Positions 34,336 through 44,341 of a DNA stretch of 64,000 nt are shown here, piece by piece. The stretch covers positions 1 to 64,000 of the forward strand of contig JBGVOD010000006.1 in the NCBI GenBank assembly GCA_045126215.1, given 5' to 3'. This DNA comes from SVEL01 sp045126215 (GTDB lineage: Bacteria; Bacillota; Clostridia; Lachnospirales; Lachnospiraceae). Both the position numbers and the translations under genes were made by a program. The stretch's first letter is position 1. The number at the start of each line of letters is the position of its first letter. The notes beneath the pieces were generated by a model that ran no database searches, was not told the origin of the DNA, and saw only the letters and a program-made list of their open reading frames with translations.

Positions 34336-34374
34336 AAGAAAGTACTCTCTGCAAACTTTCTATTATTATGAATA

Positions 34375-34422
34375 AAAGAGGCCGTGCATTGGCCATTAGA
34401 TTCCCCAATGCACGGTCTCTTT
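34375..34422. terminator. Bidirectional terminator between PilZ gene and transglutaminase gene
   Basis: An 18-bp stem (34375-34392 with 34405-34422) has one mismatch and A/T-runs on both sides. It overlaps the last codons of the convergent transglutaminase gene. Confidence 0.85.
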
Positions 34423-36690
34423 CTCTTTTCTTTTTTCCTTCTTTTTTTCTTCTTTATCTTTATTTTTAATTGTCAAAATAATATCCGGCAGTTTATTTAT
34501 AAACTCATCTTCTATTTCAACATCATCACCACCATATACTTTTCTTTCCAATATATCAACTAAAGCTTTTATATTAATATCATATCTTTCATTAAGATAA
34601 CTATTGAGTTCAGATGGCGTCATATTTTTTGGATCTATAGGTGAGTTCTTTGAAACAGCCTTTTGAATATATACGTAGGTATTCTCCGACTTCATTCCTT
34701 TTTTCTTACATTTTCTTATCATTATTATATTTTTTATCTTATTATACAAGAATATTCTAAAAAGAATTAAAATCGTAATAACAAAGACTGCTGTAATTGC
34801 AAAATAAATAAACGCATGTTTACCGATTTCAATTGCCCCACTCAAATTTGAAATAAAATTCGAGATATTTCCTTCCGTTCTACTTTCCGTACTTCTGACA
34901 GTAGGTTCAAAAACAGTATATCCATATCCCGGAAGATACACTTCTACATATGCATGGGCATCACCGGCTGAAATATAGTATGTCCCATCAGAATAATGCT
35001 TTGTCATTGCAAATCCTTCAACATATCTTGCATTTATTCCAATTGAATTTGCCATAAGTGTCATGGCAGTTGCATATTGCCCACATGAGCCAGTCTTTGA
35101 TTCAAATACAAAATACTCTATTGAATCTATTTCCGGTTCATATGTAAGATTGTATACATACCCATTTTCAGTAAAATATCTCTCAAGTGCTACCGCTTTT
35201 TCATAATCAGTTTCCAGTCCTGCTGTTATTTCCTCTGCAAGCTGTTTAAGCTTTGGCGAATAATTTTTATTTTCATTCATTTCCTGATTCGCCTGATATG
35301 CTTCAGAATACAATATCCTAAGGAGTTTGCTTACATCATCGTATTGTTCATTATCCTCATTATACGCACTATATAAGTCATTAAGAAATTCAATGTATTG
35401 TGTACCTGTAAATTTGGATGCAAAATTAATAATATCAGTGTTACTTCTTGCAATATCTCTGTAATAAGTAATTGTATACGAATTTCTTATTGTTGCATTT
35501 GAATTATTTTTAAGACAACCAAACTGATTCATAACTGTGTTATTTTTGTTAATTCTATAAGTACCTATTGTGTTTAAATAATAATCAGTACTAAAATTTT
35601 TAGATGTTATCTCAGCCGTATAGCTTTCTTCTGATATATCAGGTATTTCTTCTTTACTTACATTGTATTTTTCAAAGACCTCAGGACACATATCATATAA
35701 ATATTTAAAAGTATCCATAATTTTTGAAGGACTCTTTGAAGCATTTTTTCTTTCCCAATCAGAATCTAACTGATGTTGATAATAGGTGTCCCATAACTTA
35801 CCAGTATATTTTGTAAATGAACTTCTTCTAAGATATAAATCTTCAAAAGCATTCACATCAAACAATACCCTGTTTTTATTGAAGTATCCATAATTCTCTG
35901 ATGCCGATGTATTTCCCTGTCTTGAAATTGTATTAAGATTTTTATTTGAGAATGGATTCATTGAAATATATTCATCAAACGTTTCTTTATATTTTGCAAC
36001 TTCAGACTTAGGGGTTATAGCAACCGCCAGCGTGACAATCAAAATCAATGCAACTAATGCTTTGTAAAAAGACCTATTAGCAACAAACTTAATATTATTT
36101 ACATCCTCTTGTGTTTTCTTTCTCTTTTTGTCTGATATAAAAATAACCTGTGTAATATTTCTAAACTGTACCTGGTATATATACATAGCAAACAGGACAA
36201 TTGCAGTAAGTAATATATATATAACCGGTAAAACTTCTATCATTTTGTAATATAACGCGATAGGAACCAACATTAACGCAATAATTATATATCCTCTAAA
36301 GTAGTAATAATTAAAATAAAATAAACTTACCCCTGAGAAAATTGATACTATCACAAACATAAGCATAATATACACATTGAACATAGGATCAAAATCATAT
36401 CCTGTCAGTAACCAGGTATAAAATGGTGTACCATTTATGTTTAATGAAAATGTATAAAATGCCAACAGAAACGAAGCTAAAAACAAAAAAGAACTTACAT
36501 ATTTCTTTAAGGAATTCTTTGTTTTGTAAAGTAGAAAAAACACCATTGCTTCACCCAAAAAAGACAATATAACCGCAAATATATTATCTGGAACATATGG
36601 AAGCATTATTATTGTAACAAGAAGTGATGCATACAAATATGCCAATCCAATATTTATAGGTATCTTTTTTATTTTATTCATGGGATTCAC
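34396..36690 (-). CDS. Membrane transglutaminase-like protein (DUF3488/TgpA type)
   Basis: This 764-residue protein has about seven N-terminal membrane segments, an extracytoplasmic transglutaminase-like domain and one more membrane helix before a cytoplasmic tail. The catalytic Cys lies in GSCGQYATAMTLMANSIGI and the His in DAHAYVEVYLP. The third residue, usually Asp in WxxFDPT, is Glu (YTVFEPTVR). It is the last gene of the MoxR-DUF58-TgpA operon and overlaps the DUF58 gene by 17 bp. The trio is thought to act in envelope maturation or stress. Confidence 0.92.
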   Translation of the reverse strand: MNPMNKIKKIPINIGLAYLYASLLVTIIMLPYVPDNIFAVILSFLGEAMVFFLLYKTKNSLKKYVSSFLFLASFLLAFYTFSLNINGTPFYTWLLTGYDFDPMFNVYIMLMFVIVSIFSGVSLFYFNYYYFRGYIIIALMLVPIALYYKMIEVLPVIYILLTAIVLFAMYIYQVQFRNITQVIFISDKKRKKTQEDVNNIKFVANRSFYKALVALILIVTLAVAITPKSEVAKYKETFDEYISMNPFSNKNLNTISRQGNTSASENYGYFNKNRVLFDVNAFEDLYLRRSSFTKYTGKLWDTYYQHQLDSDWERKNASKSPSKIMDTFKYLYDMCPEVFEKYNVSKEEIPDISEESYTAEITSKNFSTDYYLNTIGTYRINKNNTVMNQFGCLKNNSNATIRNSYTITYYRDIARSNTDIINFASKFTGTQYIEFLNDLYSAYNEDNEQYDDVSKLLRILYSEAYQANQEMNENKNYSPKLKQLAEEITAGLETDYEKAVALERYFTENGYVYNLTYEPEIDSIEYFVFESKTGSCGQYATAMTLMANSIGINARYVEGFAMTKHYSDGTYYISAGDAHAYVEVYLPGYGYTVFEPTVRSTESRTEGNISNFISNLSGAIEIGKHAFIYFAITAVFVITILILFRIFLYNKIKNIIMIRKCKKKGMKSENTYVYIQKAVSKNSPIDPKNMTPSELNSYLNERYDINIKALVDILERKVYGGDDVEIEDEFINKLPDIILTIKNKDKEEKKKEKRKEKETVHWGI

Positions 36691-37834
36691 CTCCCATACT
36701 TATCATTAGATTTTTATTTATATACATAACATTATCTTCATGTAGTGTTTTGTCTGCTGAAACAACATGTAAAGGCACGTTAGGAATATCATATAAACAA
36801 AATCTATAATCTCTGTTTGAAGTAAATACAATAACTGAACTTAGTCGGTCAGCTCTTTCAATTTTTATCTTATTTTTGGAACTTTTATTTGTACGAAAAA
36901 CAGCATTTCCAATATCTTCCATCATTTGTGAAAAATCTTTGTCCGATGATATGCTGTACATTTTTACTCCCTCAAAAGTATCAAAATAGACTTCGCATGA
37001 TATGGAATTTCCAAATAAAAATCCGACATATGACATGAGTCCTTCAATGGCTATTTCATCCTTGTATCTATCACCTGAAGAAAGATTTGAAAGAATAACA
37101 CCCTGTCTCATAGTAGCAACAGGTTCATCCAGCCTGACTAACATTTTTTCTTTTTTTGCAGATAATTTAAAATTGACTCTCTTTAGTGAATCTCCTGGCA
37201 TATATTCTCTGTGCTCATAGCCCGGAAATCCAGTAACTGAATGCAATGTACCTGTCACTTCTTCACTATCATCAAAATCTGCAGTATAATTACTAAGCTG
37301 CAAAATACTCTTATCGTACGTAATTTCTTTATATTCAGGCAGTGTCTGAATCTTTGCCTTACACGCATCAACCTTCAACTGAACCTTACTTATACCCATA
37401 AAATCTCTTATTGCGACATATTCAATTTCTAAAATATCCTCCCCAAATACATTTCCTTTATATTCAAAACAAATTTCTGCAGGATTTCTGTCATCTATTG
37501 TAAAAATACAGATATCTTTGCCGGTATTTGACAGATATTCTTGCTTTTTCATCTTAATTTCAACTAATGATAAGCTTATTGGAAGTCTTGAAAAAACACT
37601 TACAATATAACAAAAAGTATCTTTCTTTTTTATTTTAAGTGATGGATTATCTATTTTTACCTCCACAAAAAAAGCACTTAAAATCATTGAAACTATTGAT
37701 AACACAATGAGCAATACAAGAATAACAAACAATGTTCTTGAAAAATTTGCATCTACATATAAGTCAAGGAACAATAATAATGCACTTAAAGTGATATATC
37801 CCAATAATGCTTTAAAATATATTTTTACTTTCAT
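36674..37834 (-). CDS. DUF58 domain protein
   Basis: This 386-residue protein has two N-terminal membrane helices and the DUF58 core HREYMPGDSLKRVNFKLSAKKEKMLVR. DUF58 proteins have a vWA-like part and work with MoxR ATPases. It overlaps the MoxR gene by 1 bp and the transglutaminase gene by 17 bp, showing tight translational coupling. Confidence 0.92.
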   Translation of the reverse strand: MKVKIYFKALLGYITLSALLLFLDLYVDANFSRTLFVILVLLIVLSIVSMILSAFFVEVKIDNPSLKIKKKDTFCYIVSVFSRLPISLSLVEIKMKKQEYLSNTGKDICIFTIDDRNPAEICFEYKGNVFGEDILEIEYVAIRDFMGISKVQLKVDACKAKIQTLPEYKEITYDKSILQLSNYTADFDDSEEVTGTLHSVTGFPGYEHREYMPGDSLKRVNFKLSAKKEKMLVRLDEPVATMRQGVILSNLSSGDRYKDEIAIEGLMSYVGFLFGNSISCEVYFDTFEGVKMYSISSDKDFSQMMEDIGNAVFRTNKSSKNKIKIERADRLSSVIVFTSNRDYRFCLYDIPNVPLHVVSADKTLHEDNVMYINKNLMISMGGESHE

Positions 37835-38757
37835 TATCTGACTGGTACCTCAACATTATTCATTGTAAATTCAATAAACTGTATTTCATTTTCAAAATTT
37901 GCCCTACCACTTGCAGAAAACATAATTCTATGTGCCAGAACAGGAACTGCAATTCCCTTAATATCTTCAGGAATAACATAATCTCTCTCATTTATAAATG
38001 CTACCGCCTTAGCAGCATTATACAATGCTATACTTCCTCTTGGGCTTATACCAAGCGAAATATTTTTATTTGTTCTTGTATAATTTGCAATCTCAACTAT
38101 ATAATCTTTTAATTTTTCATCAACTCTTATATTTTTAACAGTTTCTTGCATATTTACAATATCCGAAGTATTCATAACAGCACTTATCTGCTTTGCTGAA
38201 ATCATAGAAACATCCAAAATATTTTTTTCTTCTTCCTTACTTGGATATCCCATAGATACTCTCATTAAAAATCTATCCATCTGAGCTTCTGGAAGATGAT
38301 ATGTTCCATATGTTTCGACATGATTCTGCGTTGCAAGAACCATAAATGGATCTGGAAGCTTCATTGTTTTACCATCCATTGTAATCTGATGTTCTTCCAT
38401 TACTTCAAGCAATGCAGATTGTGATTTTGAAGAGGCTCTGTTTATCTCGTCAGCTAATAAGAAATTACAAAAAGCTACTCCCTTTTCATATCTAAGCCCA
38501 CCATTTACAGTATCAGGCACTGAATATCCAACAATATCTGATGGCATAATATCTGGTGTGAGTGATATTCTATTGAACTGTCCATCAAGCGATGCCGCAA
38601 GTGCAGATACCATTCTTGTCTTTCCAACCCCCGGTACATCTTCTATCAAAACATGACTGTTACACAACAATGCAATAATAATATTCCTGATGGTCTCTTC
38701 CTTACCAATAACAACCTGTCCAATATTATTAATTAATTTTTCTACTCTCTTCTCCAT
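37834..38757 (-). CDS. MoxR family AAA+ ATPase
   Basis: This 307-residue ATPase has Walker A EDVPGVGKTRM, Walker B LLADEINRASSKSQSALLEVM and arginine-finger and sensor regions typical of MoxR (ATQNHVETYGTYHLPEAQMDRF). It would act as a chaperone-like partner of the DUF58 and transglutaminase proteins. The ATG at 38757 is preferred; an ATG at 38769 abuts AAAGG with no spacing, so it is less likely. Confidence 0.93.
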   Translation of the reverse strand: MEKRVEKLINNIGQVVIGKEETIRNIIIALLCNSHVLIEDVPGVGKTRMVSALAASLDGQFNRISLTPDIMPSDIVGYSVPDTVNGGLRYEKGVAFCNFLLADEINRASSKSQSALLEVMEEHQITMDGKTMKLPDPFMVLATQNHVETYGTYHLPEAQMDRFLMRVSMGYPSKEEEKNILDVSMISAKQISAVMNTSDIVNMQETVKNIRVDEKLKDYIVEIANYTRTNKNISLGISPRGSIALYNAAKAVAFINERDYVIPEDIKGIAVPVLAHRIMFSASGRANFENEIQFIEFTMNNVEVPVR

Positions 38758-38769
38758 ATTTCTTCTCAT

Positions 38770-39000
38770 CCTTTATAGTCATATATTTATACATTTATGT
38801 TATATTATACCAAATATATAAAAAAGTATAAAGGGGGGCTGTTGTATTAGTTTTTTGCTTTGTGTTTTGACTTTTTTCTGATTTACGGTTTTATTCTTGA
38901 TTTTCGTTCCTCTTCACCAAAGAGACAAAGAAAAAACTATGTTAAAAATAGAAAATCCCTCTTTAGCCTAATATATTAACATTATCCTAATATATTAACT
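38770..39000. other. Intergenic region, no gene; contains sequence related to 7374-7490
   Basis: The stretch at 38882-38943 (TTTACGGTTTTATTCTTGATT followed by CACCAAAGAGACAAAGAAAA) resembles the intergenic DNA after the first MATE gene. A short duplicated stretch (CCTAATATATTAAC, twice) lies at about 38967-39000. No promoter is convincing. Confidence 0.4.
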
Positions 39001-40368
39001 TTATCTTAAAATATTGACTTTTGCCCTTTTTATTCTCTTTAAGAACACATATCCCACAACACAAGATAAGAATTCAGTAATAGGAAATGCCCACCAGATA
39101 AGAGAAACCTCTGCCTGTCCATTTCTTACCAACATTGAAAATACTCCTACAAGCGGTAAAATAATAATCAATTGTCGAAGAATTGAAATAACAAGTGATT
39201 CTATACCACCATCTAATGCCTGATAAATTCCCTGATATGCAACATTGATTCCCGCAAATATAAAACTGATTGAGACAATTCTCATTGCACCGATAAAATA
39301 CTCTCTTGAGTCACCTACATTAAAAAGCGTGGCAAATTCTGCTGGAAAACATTCTGTAATGAGAAGTCCAAAAATCATAAGAATAATTGTGTATAGTAGG
39401 CCATATTTTATGCCATCATTAATTCGTTTCTTACTTTGCATACCATAGCTAAATGCTATAATAGGTGTAATTGCATCACGAATTCCGAATGCAAGAAAAA
39501 GTACAAACTGCTGAACCTTATAGAATAAACCATATGCAGTCTGTACCGATGAATCAAATTTCAAGATAAGATTCATCGCATATACCATAATAGACATAAG
39601 AGCCTGAGCTATAATTGCTGGTAATCCAATTGAATAAATCTCCTTTATAATTCTTACACTAGGTTTCATGAATTTAATACTATGTTCAAACTCTTTATTT
39701 AATTTCAAATGGAAAACAAATAATAATACAGCTGAAAGAATCTGTCCAATAACAGTTGCATACGCTGCACCTTCCACTCCCATTTCTGGAACTGGTCCTA
39801 AACCATATATTAGAATTGGATCAAGAATAATATTTACAACTGCACCAACAATCTGTCCAATTGTTGAATACAGAGATCTTCCCGTTGCCTGCAATAGTTT
39901 TTCAAATAACGCGAAGAAAATATTTCCAAATGATATTATGCAACATATTCTAAGATAATTTGTTGCCATTTCCAAAACTTCTGTGTCTATTGTTTGTGAT
40001 GAAATATATGCCTTTACACCATATATTCCAAATAAAAAACAAATTATATATATGATAACTCCTAGAAACAGGCTATTTCCTGCAACCTTTGCTGCTTTAT
40101 CTTTGTTACCTTGTCCTAATGTTTTAGCAAGTAGTGCATTTGTTCCTACACCAGTTCCAATTCCAATTGCTACCATAAGCATTTGAACCGGGAATACCAA
40201 GGTAAGTGCATTAAGTGCTGCTTCACTTCCATTTTTCATATTACCTACAAAGGCACTATCTACAATATTATATACAGCTTGCAACGCCATAGATAAAATC
40301 ATCGGCAAACCCATTTGAATCATCAACTTATTTACCGGCTTATCTTTCATTTTATTACTTTGTGACAT
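39001..40368 (-). CDS. MATE family efflux transporter (second)
   Basis: This is a 455-residue MATE protein with about 12 membrane segments, starting MKDKPVNKLMIQMGLPMILSM after six residues, and GLGPVPEMGVEGAAYATVIGQ in the middle. The VNKLM start and VDSAFVGNM motif fit the clostridial MepA-like subgroup. It is not closely similar to the MATE at 7526-8905. It follows the CarD-type gene by 14 bp and may be co-transcribed with it. Confidence 0.92.
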   Translation of the reverse strand: MSQSNKMKDKPVNKLMIQMGLPMILSMALQAVYNIVDSAFVGNMKNGSEAALNALTLVFPVQMLMVAIGIGTGVGTNALLAKTLGQGNKDKAAKVAGNSLFLGVIIYIICFLFGIYGVKAYISSQTIDTEVLEMATNYLRICCIISFGNIFFALFEKLLQATGRSLYSTIGQIVGAVVNIILDPILIYGLGPVPEMGVEGAAYATVIGQILSAVLLFVFHLKLNKEFEHSIKFMKPSVRIIKEIYSIGLPAIIAQALMSIMVYAMNLILKFDSSVQTAYGLFYKVQQFVLFLAFGIRDAITPIIAFSYGMQSKKRINDGIKYGLLYTIILMIFGLLITECFPAEFATLFNVGDSREYFIGAMRIVSISFIFAGINVAYQGIYQALDGGIESLVISILRQLIIILPLVGVFSMLVRNGQAEVSLIWWAFPITEFLSCVVGYVFLKRIKRAKVNILR

Positions 40369-40382
40369 CTCTTTTTCCCTTT

Positions 40383-40889
40383 CTATGAACTTGATTTTTC
40401 AATTTCTTTTATTATGTAATCCAAAACCTGCTCTTTTGGAATATCTAGAGCCGTCCCAAGTTCCCAATACAATGATTCTTCTGCCATATGCATATATTTC
40501 TCATCTATGGCAGTCACTTTCTTACCCTCTGAAAGTCTAATCTGTTTTCTAAAGTAGATACATTTAATCAATCGTATCCACTCTATACAATTATTACACT
40601 GAATACTTTTCTTAAAAACTTCTTCAAGGAGTTTCTCATTTTTCACTACAACCGGCTCTATATTTGGAATTTTTTTTATTAATTCCTCTGCTTCTTCCTT
40701 TGAAATTATGTTCCTCATTTTAGGTTTTGCCTTATCAACCGGAACATATATCTTACATCCATTATTCTTTGGATAAAGTACATAATACTCTATATCCTTT
40801 GGGATATTTTTGAAATTTAATTTTGTGATTTCACCTACTCGACATACTCCATTTGTCCCATAAACAACATATTCGCCCTCTCGAAACAT
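40383..40889 (-). CDS. CarD/CdnL-type transcription regulator
   Basis: This 168-residue protein has the N-terminal RNA-polymerase-interacting domain (FREGEYVVYGTNGVCRVGEI, YYVLYPKNNGCKIYVPVDK) and a helical C-terminal domain (YMHMAEESLYWELGTALDIP). Such proteins bind the polymerase beta subunit and stabilise open promoters, or act as regulators in Clostridia. The gene precedes a MATE pump. Confidence 0.88.
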   Translation of the reverse strand: MFREGEYVVYGTNGVCRVGEITKLNFKNIPKDIEYYVLYPKNNGCKIYVPVDKAKPKMRNIISKEEAEELIKKIPNIEPVVVKNEKLLEEVFKKSIQCNNCIEWIRLIKCIYFRKQIRLSEGKKVTAIDEKYMHMAEESLYWELGTALDIPKEQVLDYIIKEIEKSSS

Positions 40890-40915
40890 TAAAAACGCTC
40901 CTTTTCTACAACTTT

Positions 40916-40964
40916 AAAAAACGAGTAGCAGAAACTGGATTTACGCAATTTCTGCCACTCGTTT
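40916..40964 (-). terminator. Terminator after gatB
   Basis: On the minus strand AAACGAGTGGCAGAAA (40964-40949) pairs with TTTCTGCTACTCGTTT (40934-40919), with one G-U pair, followed by TTTT. It ends the aspS-gatCAB transcript 75 bp after gatB. Confidence 0.85.
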
Positions 40965-41038
40965 AATTCTATTTTATCAAATTTTTTTATAAAAATACAA
41001 AGGGCATTTTTAACAAATTTTATTAATTTTTTGAATCA

Positions 41039-42475
41039 TTACTTGCTAAGAATTTCTTTTAGTATTGAATTTATCATACCAGGATTTGCCTTACCCTTAG
41101 TAGCTTTCATTGTCTGACCAACAAGGAATCCTATTGCCTTATCCTTGCCTGCCTTATAGTCTTCTACAGACTGAGGATTCTTTGCAACAATATCTTCTAT
41201 TACTGCACGTAATCCATCTTCGTCATTATCCATCTTAAGACCATTTTCTTCAACATATTTTTCTGGATCAATGTCATCTGCAAACACTTTCTTAAACACA
41301 TCCTTTGCAACAGAACCATTGATTGTTCCATCCTCAACAAGCTTTATAAGTTTTGCAAGATTTGAAGCTGAGAACTTAATGTCATCAGGATCCATATCAT
41401 TTTCCTTAAGAAGCTTCATTGTCTCACCCATAAGATAATTACTTACCTTCTTTGGATTAGCACCTGCCGCAACAGTCTGTTCAAATACATCCGCAAGTTT
41501 CTTAGAAGATGTAAGAATATCTGCATCGTATTCTGGTAATGCAAACTCTTCTTGATATCTGGCTTTCTTTTCATCTCTAAGTTCTGGTTGACGAGACTTC
41601 ACTGTTTCAATCCATTCATCTGAAATTGAAATAGGCACAAGGTCTGGGTCTGGGAAATATCTATAATCCTGTGCATCTTCTTTTGAACGCATTGCATATG
41701 AGTATCCCTTATTATCATCCCATCTTCTTGTCTCCTGAACAACAGCTTCTCCATCTTCAATTAAATCAATCTGACGCTGTCTTTCATTCTCGATAGCTCT
41801 TGCAATAGCCTTAAATGAATTAAGGTTCTTCATTTCTGTTCTTGTACCAAACTCTGATGCACCAACTTCTCTAACTGAAAGGTTAACGTCAGCTCTCATT
41901 GAGCCTTCATTAAGCTTACAATCCGAAGCACCGAGATACTGGATAATAAGTCTGAGCTTATCAAGATATGCTATAACTTCTTCAGCTGAGCGCATATCAG
42001 GCTCTGATACAATTTCAATAAGTGGAACACCTGAACGATTGTAATCTACCAAAGAGCAATCATCCCATTCATTATGAATAAGCTTTCCAGCATCTTCTTC
42101 CATATGAATTTCATGAATTCCAACTTTCTTTTTGCCATTTTCACCATCAATTTCTACAAAACCATCTCTACAGATTGGTAAGTATAGCTGAGAAATCTGA
42201 TAGTTCTGTGGGTTGTCAGGATAGAAATAATTCTTTCTATCAAATTTACAATACTGTGTAATCTTACAATTTGTTGCAAGACCTACCGCCATAGCATATT
42301 CAACTACCTGCTTGTTAAGTACAGGCAAACTGCCTGGCATACCTGTACATACTGGACATGTATGTGCATTAGGTTCAGCGCCAAAAGCTGTTGAACAACC
42401 ACAGAAAATTTTTGTTTTCGTAGCCAACTCTACGTGGACTTCAAGACCAATGACTGTTTCATACTGTTTACTCAT
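41039..42475 (-). CDS. gatB: Aspartyl/glutamyl-tRNA amidotransferase subunit B
   Basis: This 478-residue subunit binds mischarged tRNA and phosphorylates the Asp or Glu side chain. It starts YETVIGLEVHVELATKTKIFCGC, followed by PNAHTCPVCTGMPGSLP, with the Zn cysteines and the C-terminal YqeY-like tail (IGFLVGQTMKATKGKANPGM). It begins 1 bp after gatA. Confidence 0.97.
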   Translation of the reverse strand: MSKQYETVIGLEVHVELATKTKIFCGCSTAFGAEPNAHTCPVCTGMPGSLPVLNKQVVEYAMAVGLATNCKITQYCKFDRKNYFYPDNPQNYQISQLYLPICRDGFVEIDGENGKKKVGIHEIHMEEDAGKLIHNEWDDCSLVDYNRSGVPLIEIVSEPDMRSAEEVIAYLDKLRLIIQYLGASDCKLNEGSMRADVNLSVREVGASEFGTRTEMKNLNSFKAIARAIENERQRQIDLIEDGEAVVQETRRWDDNKGYSYAMRSKEDAQDYRYFPDPDLVPISISDEWIETVKSRQPELRDEKKARYQEEFALPEYDADILTSSKKLADVFEQTVAAGANPKKVSNYLMGETMKLLKENDMDPDDIKFSASNLAKLIKLVEDGTINGSVAKDVFKKVFADDIDPEKYVEENGLKMDNDEDGLRAVIEDIVAKNPQSVEDYKAGKDKAIGFLVGQTMKATKGKANPGMINSILKEILSK

Positions 42476-42476
42476 T

Positions 42477-43934
42477 TTACTTTACCTCCATTTCGAATTT
42501 GCCTCTTGCCTGCTCATATGAATAAGCTGCTTTAATAATATTCTTTTCTTTAAAGCAATCACCAATAAGCTGTAAACCAATTGGCAGTCCCTTTGAATCA
42601 ACCCCACATGGAAGACATATTCCCGGAAGACCAGCAAGATTAATAGATATTGTATAAATATCTCCAAGATACATCTTTATAGGATCTGATAAACTCTCAC
42701 CAAGCTTTGGAGCTGTTGTTGGAGCAACCGGTCCTAAGATAACATCATATTTTGCAAATGCATCATCAAAAGCTTTCTTAATAAGAGCCTTAACTCTAAG
42801 AGCTTTTAAATAATATGCATCATAATAACCTGAACTAAGAACAAATGAACCTAGCATAATTCTACGCTTAACCTCTGGTCCAAAACCTTCTGAACGAGTC
42901 TTCTTATACATACTGTGAAGATCTGTAAAATCTTCAGTTCTATATCCATATTTGATACCATCAAATCTCTCAAGATTTGAGCTGGCCTCAGCCGCTGCAA
43001 TTGTATAATAAGCTGGGATTGCATACTCAACAAGACCAAGGTCAAATTCTTCTACAATAGCACCTTTACTCTTTAAGATCTCAGCAGCCTTTAAAATTGC
43101 ATCTTTAACTTCACTATCAAGACCCTCTCCAAGGTAATCTCTTGGAATACCAATTTTCATACCAGCTACATCATCTACTAATGCTGATGTAAAATCTGCA
43201 TCATCTCTCTTAACAGATGTTGAGTCTTTTTCATCATGGGATGCTATAACTTCGAGAATTGTAGCACAATCTGTAACATCCTTTGCCAAAGGTCCTATCT
43301 GATCAAGTGATGAACCATATGCAATAAGTCCATAACGTGAAACTGTTGAGTATGTAGGTTTCATACCTACAACACCACAGTATCCTGCTGGCTGTCTTAT
43401 AGAACCACCTGTATCTGAACCAAGTGCATAGTAACATTCCATAGCTGCAACAGCAGCTGCTGAACCACCTGATGATCCACCTGGAACGTGCTCTGGATTT
43501 CTAGGATTTCTAGTAACACCATATGCTGATGTTTCTGTTGTTGAACCCATTGCGAATTCATCCATATTTGTTTTTCCGATAATAACTGCTCCTGCCTTCT
43601 GTAAATTAACTACTGCTTCAGAAGAAAATGTTGGAATAAAGTTTCCAAGAATCTTTGATGAACATGTAGTAAGAAGACCTTCTGTACACATATTATCTTT
43701 TATAGCAACAGGAACACCTGCTAAAGGTCCATCTAATTCACCTGCGTCAATTTTCGCCTGCACTTCATTTGCAGCCTTTAACGCACCTTCTTTATCAACT
43801 GTTACATAACAGTTGTATTTCTCCTCTGTTTTTTCAATCTGTTCTAATACTGCATTTGTTGCATCAAGGACAGATACTTCTTTTGCTTTAATTTTTTTTG
43901 CAAGTTCACATGCTGTATATTCTAAAATGCTCAT
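42477..43934 (-). CDS. gatA: Aspartyl/glutamyl-tRNA amidotransferase subunit A
   Basis: This 485-residue amidase releases ammonia from glutamine. The Ser-cisSer-Lys triad is visible: Lys in VAIKDNMCTEG, Ser residues in GGSSGGSAAAVAA and DTGGSIRQPAGYCG. The normal gatC-gatA-gatB order is kept, with gatC 11 bp upstream. Confidence 0.97.
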   Translation of the reverse strand: MSILEYTACELAKKIKAKEVSVLDATNAVLEQIEKTEEKYNCYVTVDKEGALKAANEVQAKIDAGELDGPLAGVPVAIKDNMCTEGLLTTCSSKILGNFIPTFSSEAVVNLQKAGAVIIGKTNMDEFAMGSTTETSAYGVTRNPRNPEHVPGGSSGGSAAAVAAMECYYALGSDTGGSIRQPAGYCGVVGMKPTYSTVSRYGLIAYGSSLDQIGPLAKDVTDCATILEVIASHDEKDSTSVKRDDADFTSALVDDVAGMKIGIPRDYLGEGLDSEVKDAILKAAEILKSKGAIVEEFDLGLVEYAIPAYYTIAAAEASSNLERFDGIKYGYRTEDFTDLHSMYKKTRSEGFGPEVKRRIMLGSFVLSSGYYDAYYLKALRVKALIKKAFDDAFAKYDVILGPVAPTTAPKLGESLSDPIKMYLGDIYTISINLAGLPGICLPCGVDSKGLPIGLQLIGDCFKEKNIIKAAYSYEQARGKFEMEVK

Positions 43935-43945
43935 ATCTATCCTCC

Positions 43946-44239
43946 TTAATCAAATGTCTTTGGAACATTGAACATTCCATCCTGCTCTTCAGGAGCATTC
44001 TTTAATATATTTTCTCTGTCATCACCATTTGTTACAACATCCTCACGGAATACATTATTCACAGGGAATACATGGCTCATTGGCTCTGCACCACTAGTAT
44101 CTAATTCATTTAATTTATCAATATAGTCAAGCATTCTTTCCATATCCTTTTTAGCCTGCTCCTTTTCTTCATCTTTAAGTTCAAGCTTCGCAAGGATACC
44201 AACGTATTCAATTGTTTCATCAGAAATAACATTAGCCAT
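43946..44239 (-). CDS. gatC: Aspartyl/glutamyl-tRNA amidotransferase subunit C
   Basis: This 97-residue linker subunit wraps around GatA and GatB. It shows the usual pattern DETIEYVGILAKLELKDEE, MERMLDYIDKLNELDTSG and the C-terminal MFNVPKTFD. AAAGGAG precedes the ATG. It lies about 100 bp after aspS. Confidence 0.94.
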   Translation of the reverse strand: MANVISDETIEYVGILAKLELKDEEKEQAKKDMERMLDYIDKLNELDTSGAEPMSHVFPVNNVFREDVVTNGDDRENILKNAPEEQDGMFNVPKTFD

Positions 44240-44285
44240 AATACATAAACTCCTTTCTTCAATATGTTAATGTATCTTAGCAGAC

Positions 44286-44311
44286 AAAGCGGACAGTAAA
44301 ATGCCCGCTTT
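44286..44311. other. Hairpin between aspS and gatC
   Basis: AAAGCGG/CCGCTTT form a 7-bp stem around a 12-nt loop. There is no long T-run on the minus strand, so it is more likely an RNA stability or processing element than a full terminator. Confidence 0.45.
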
Positions 44312-44341
44312 ATTGCAAATTTATTACACCAACCCTTTTAT

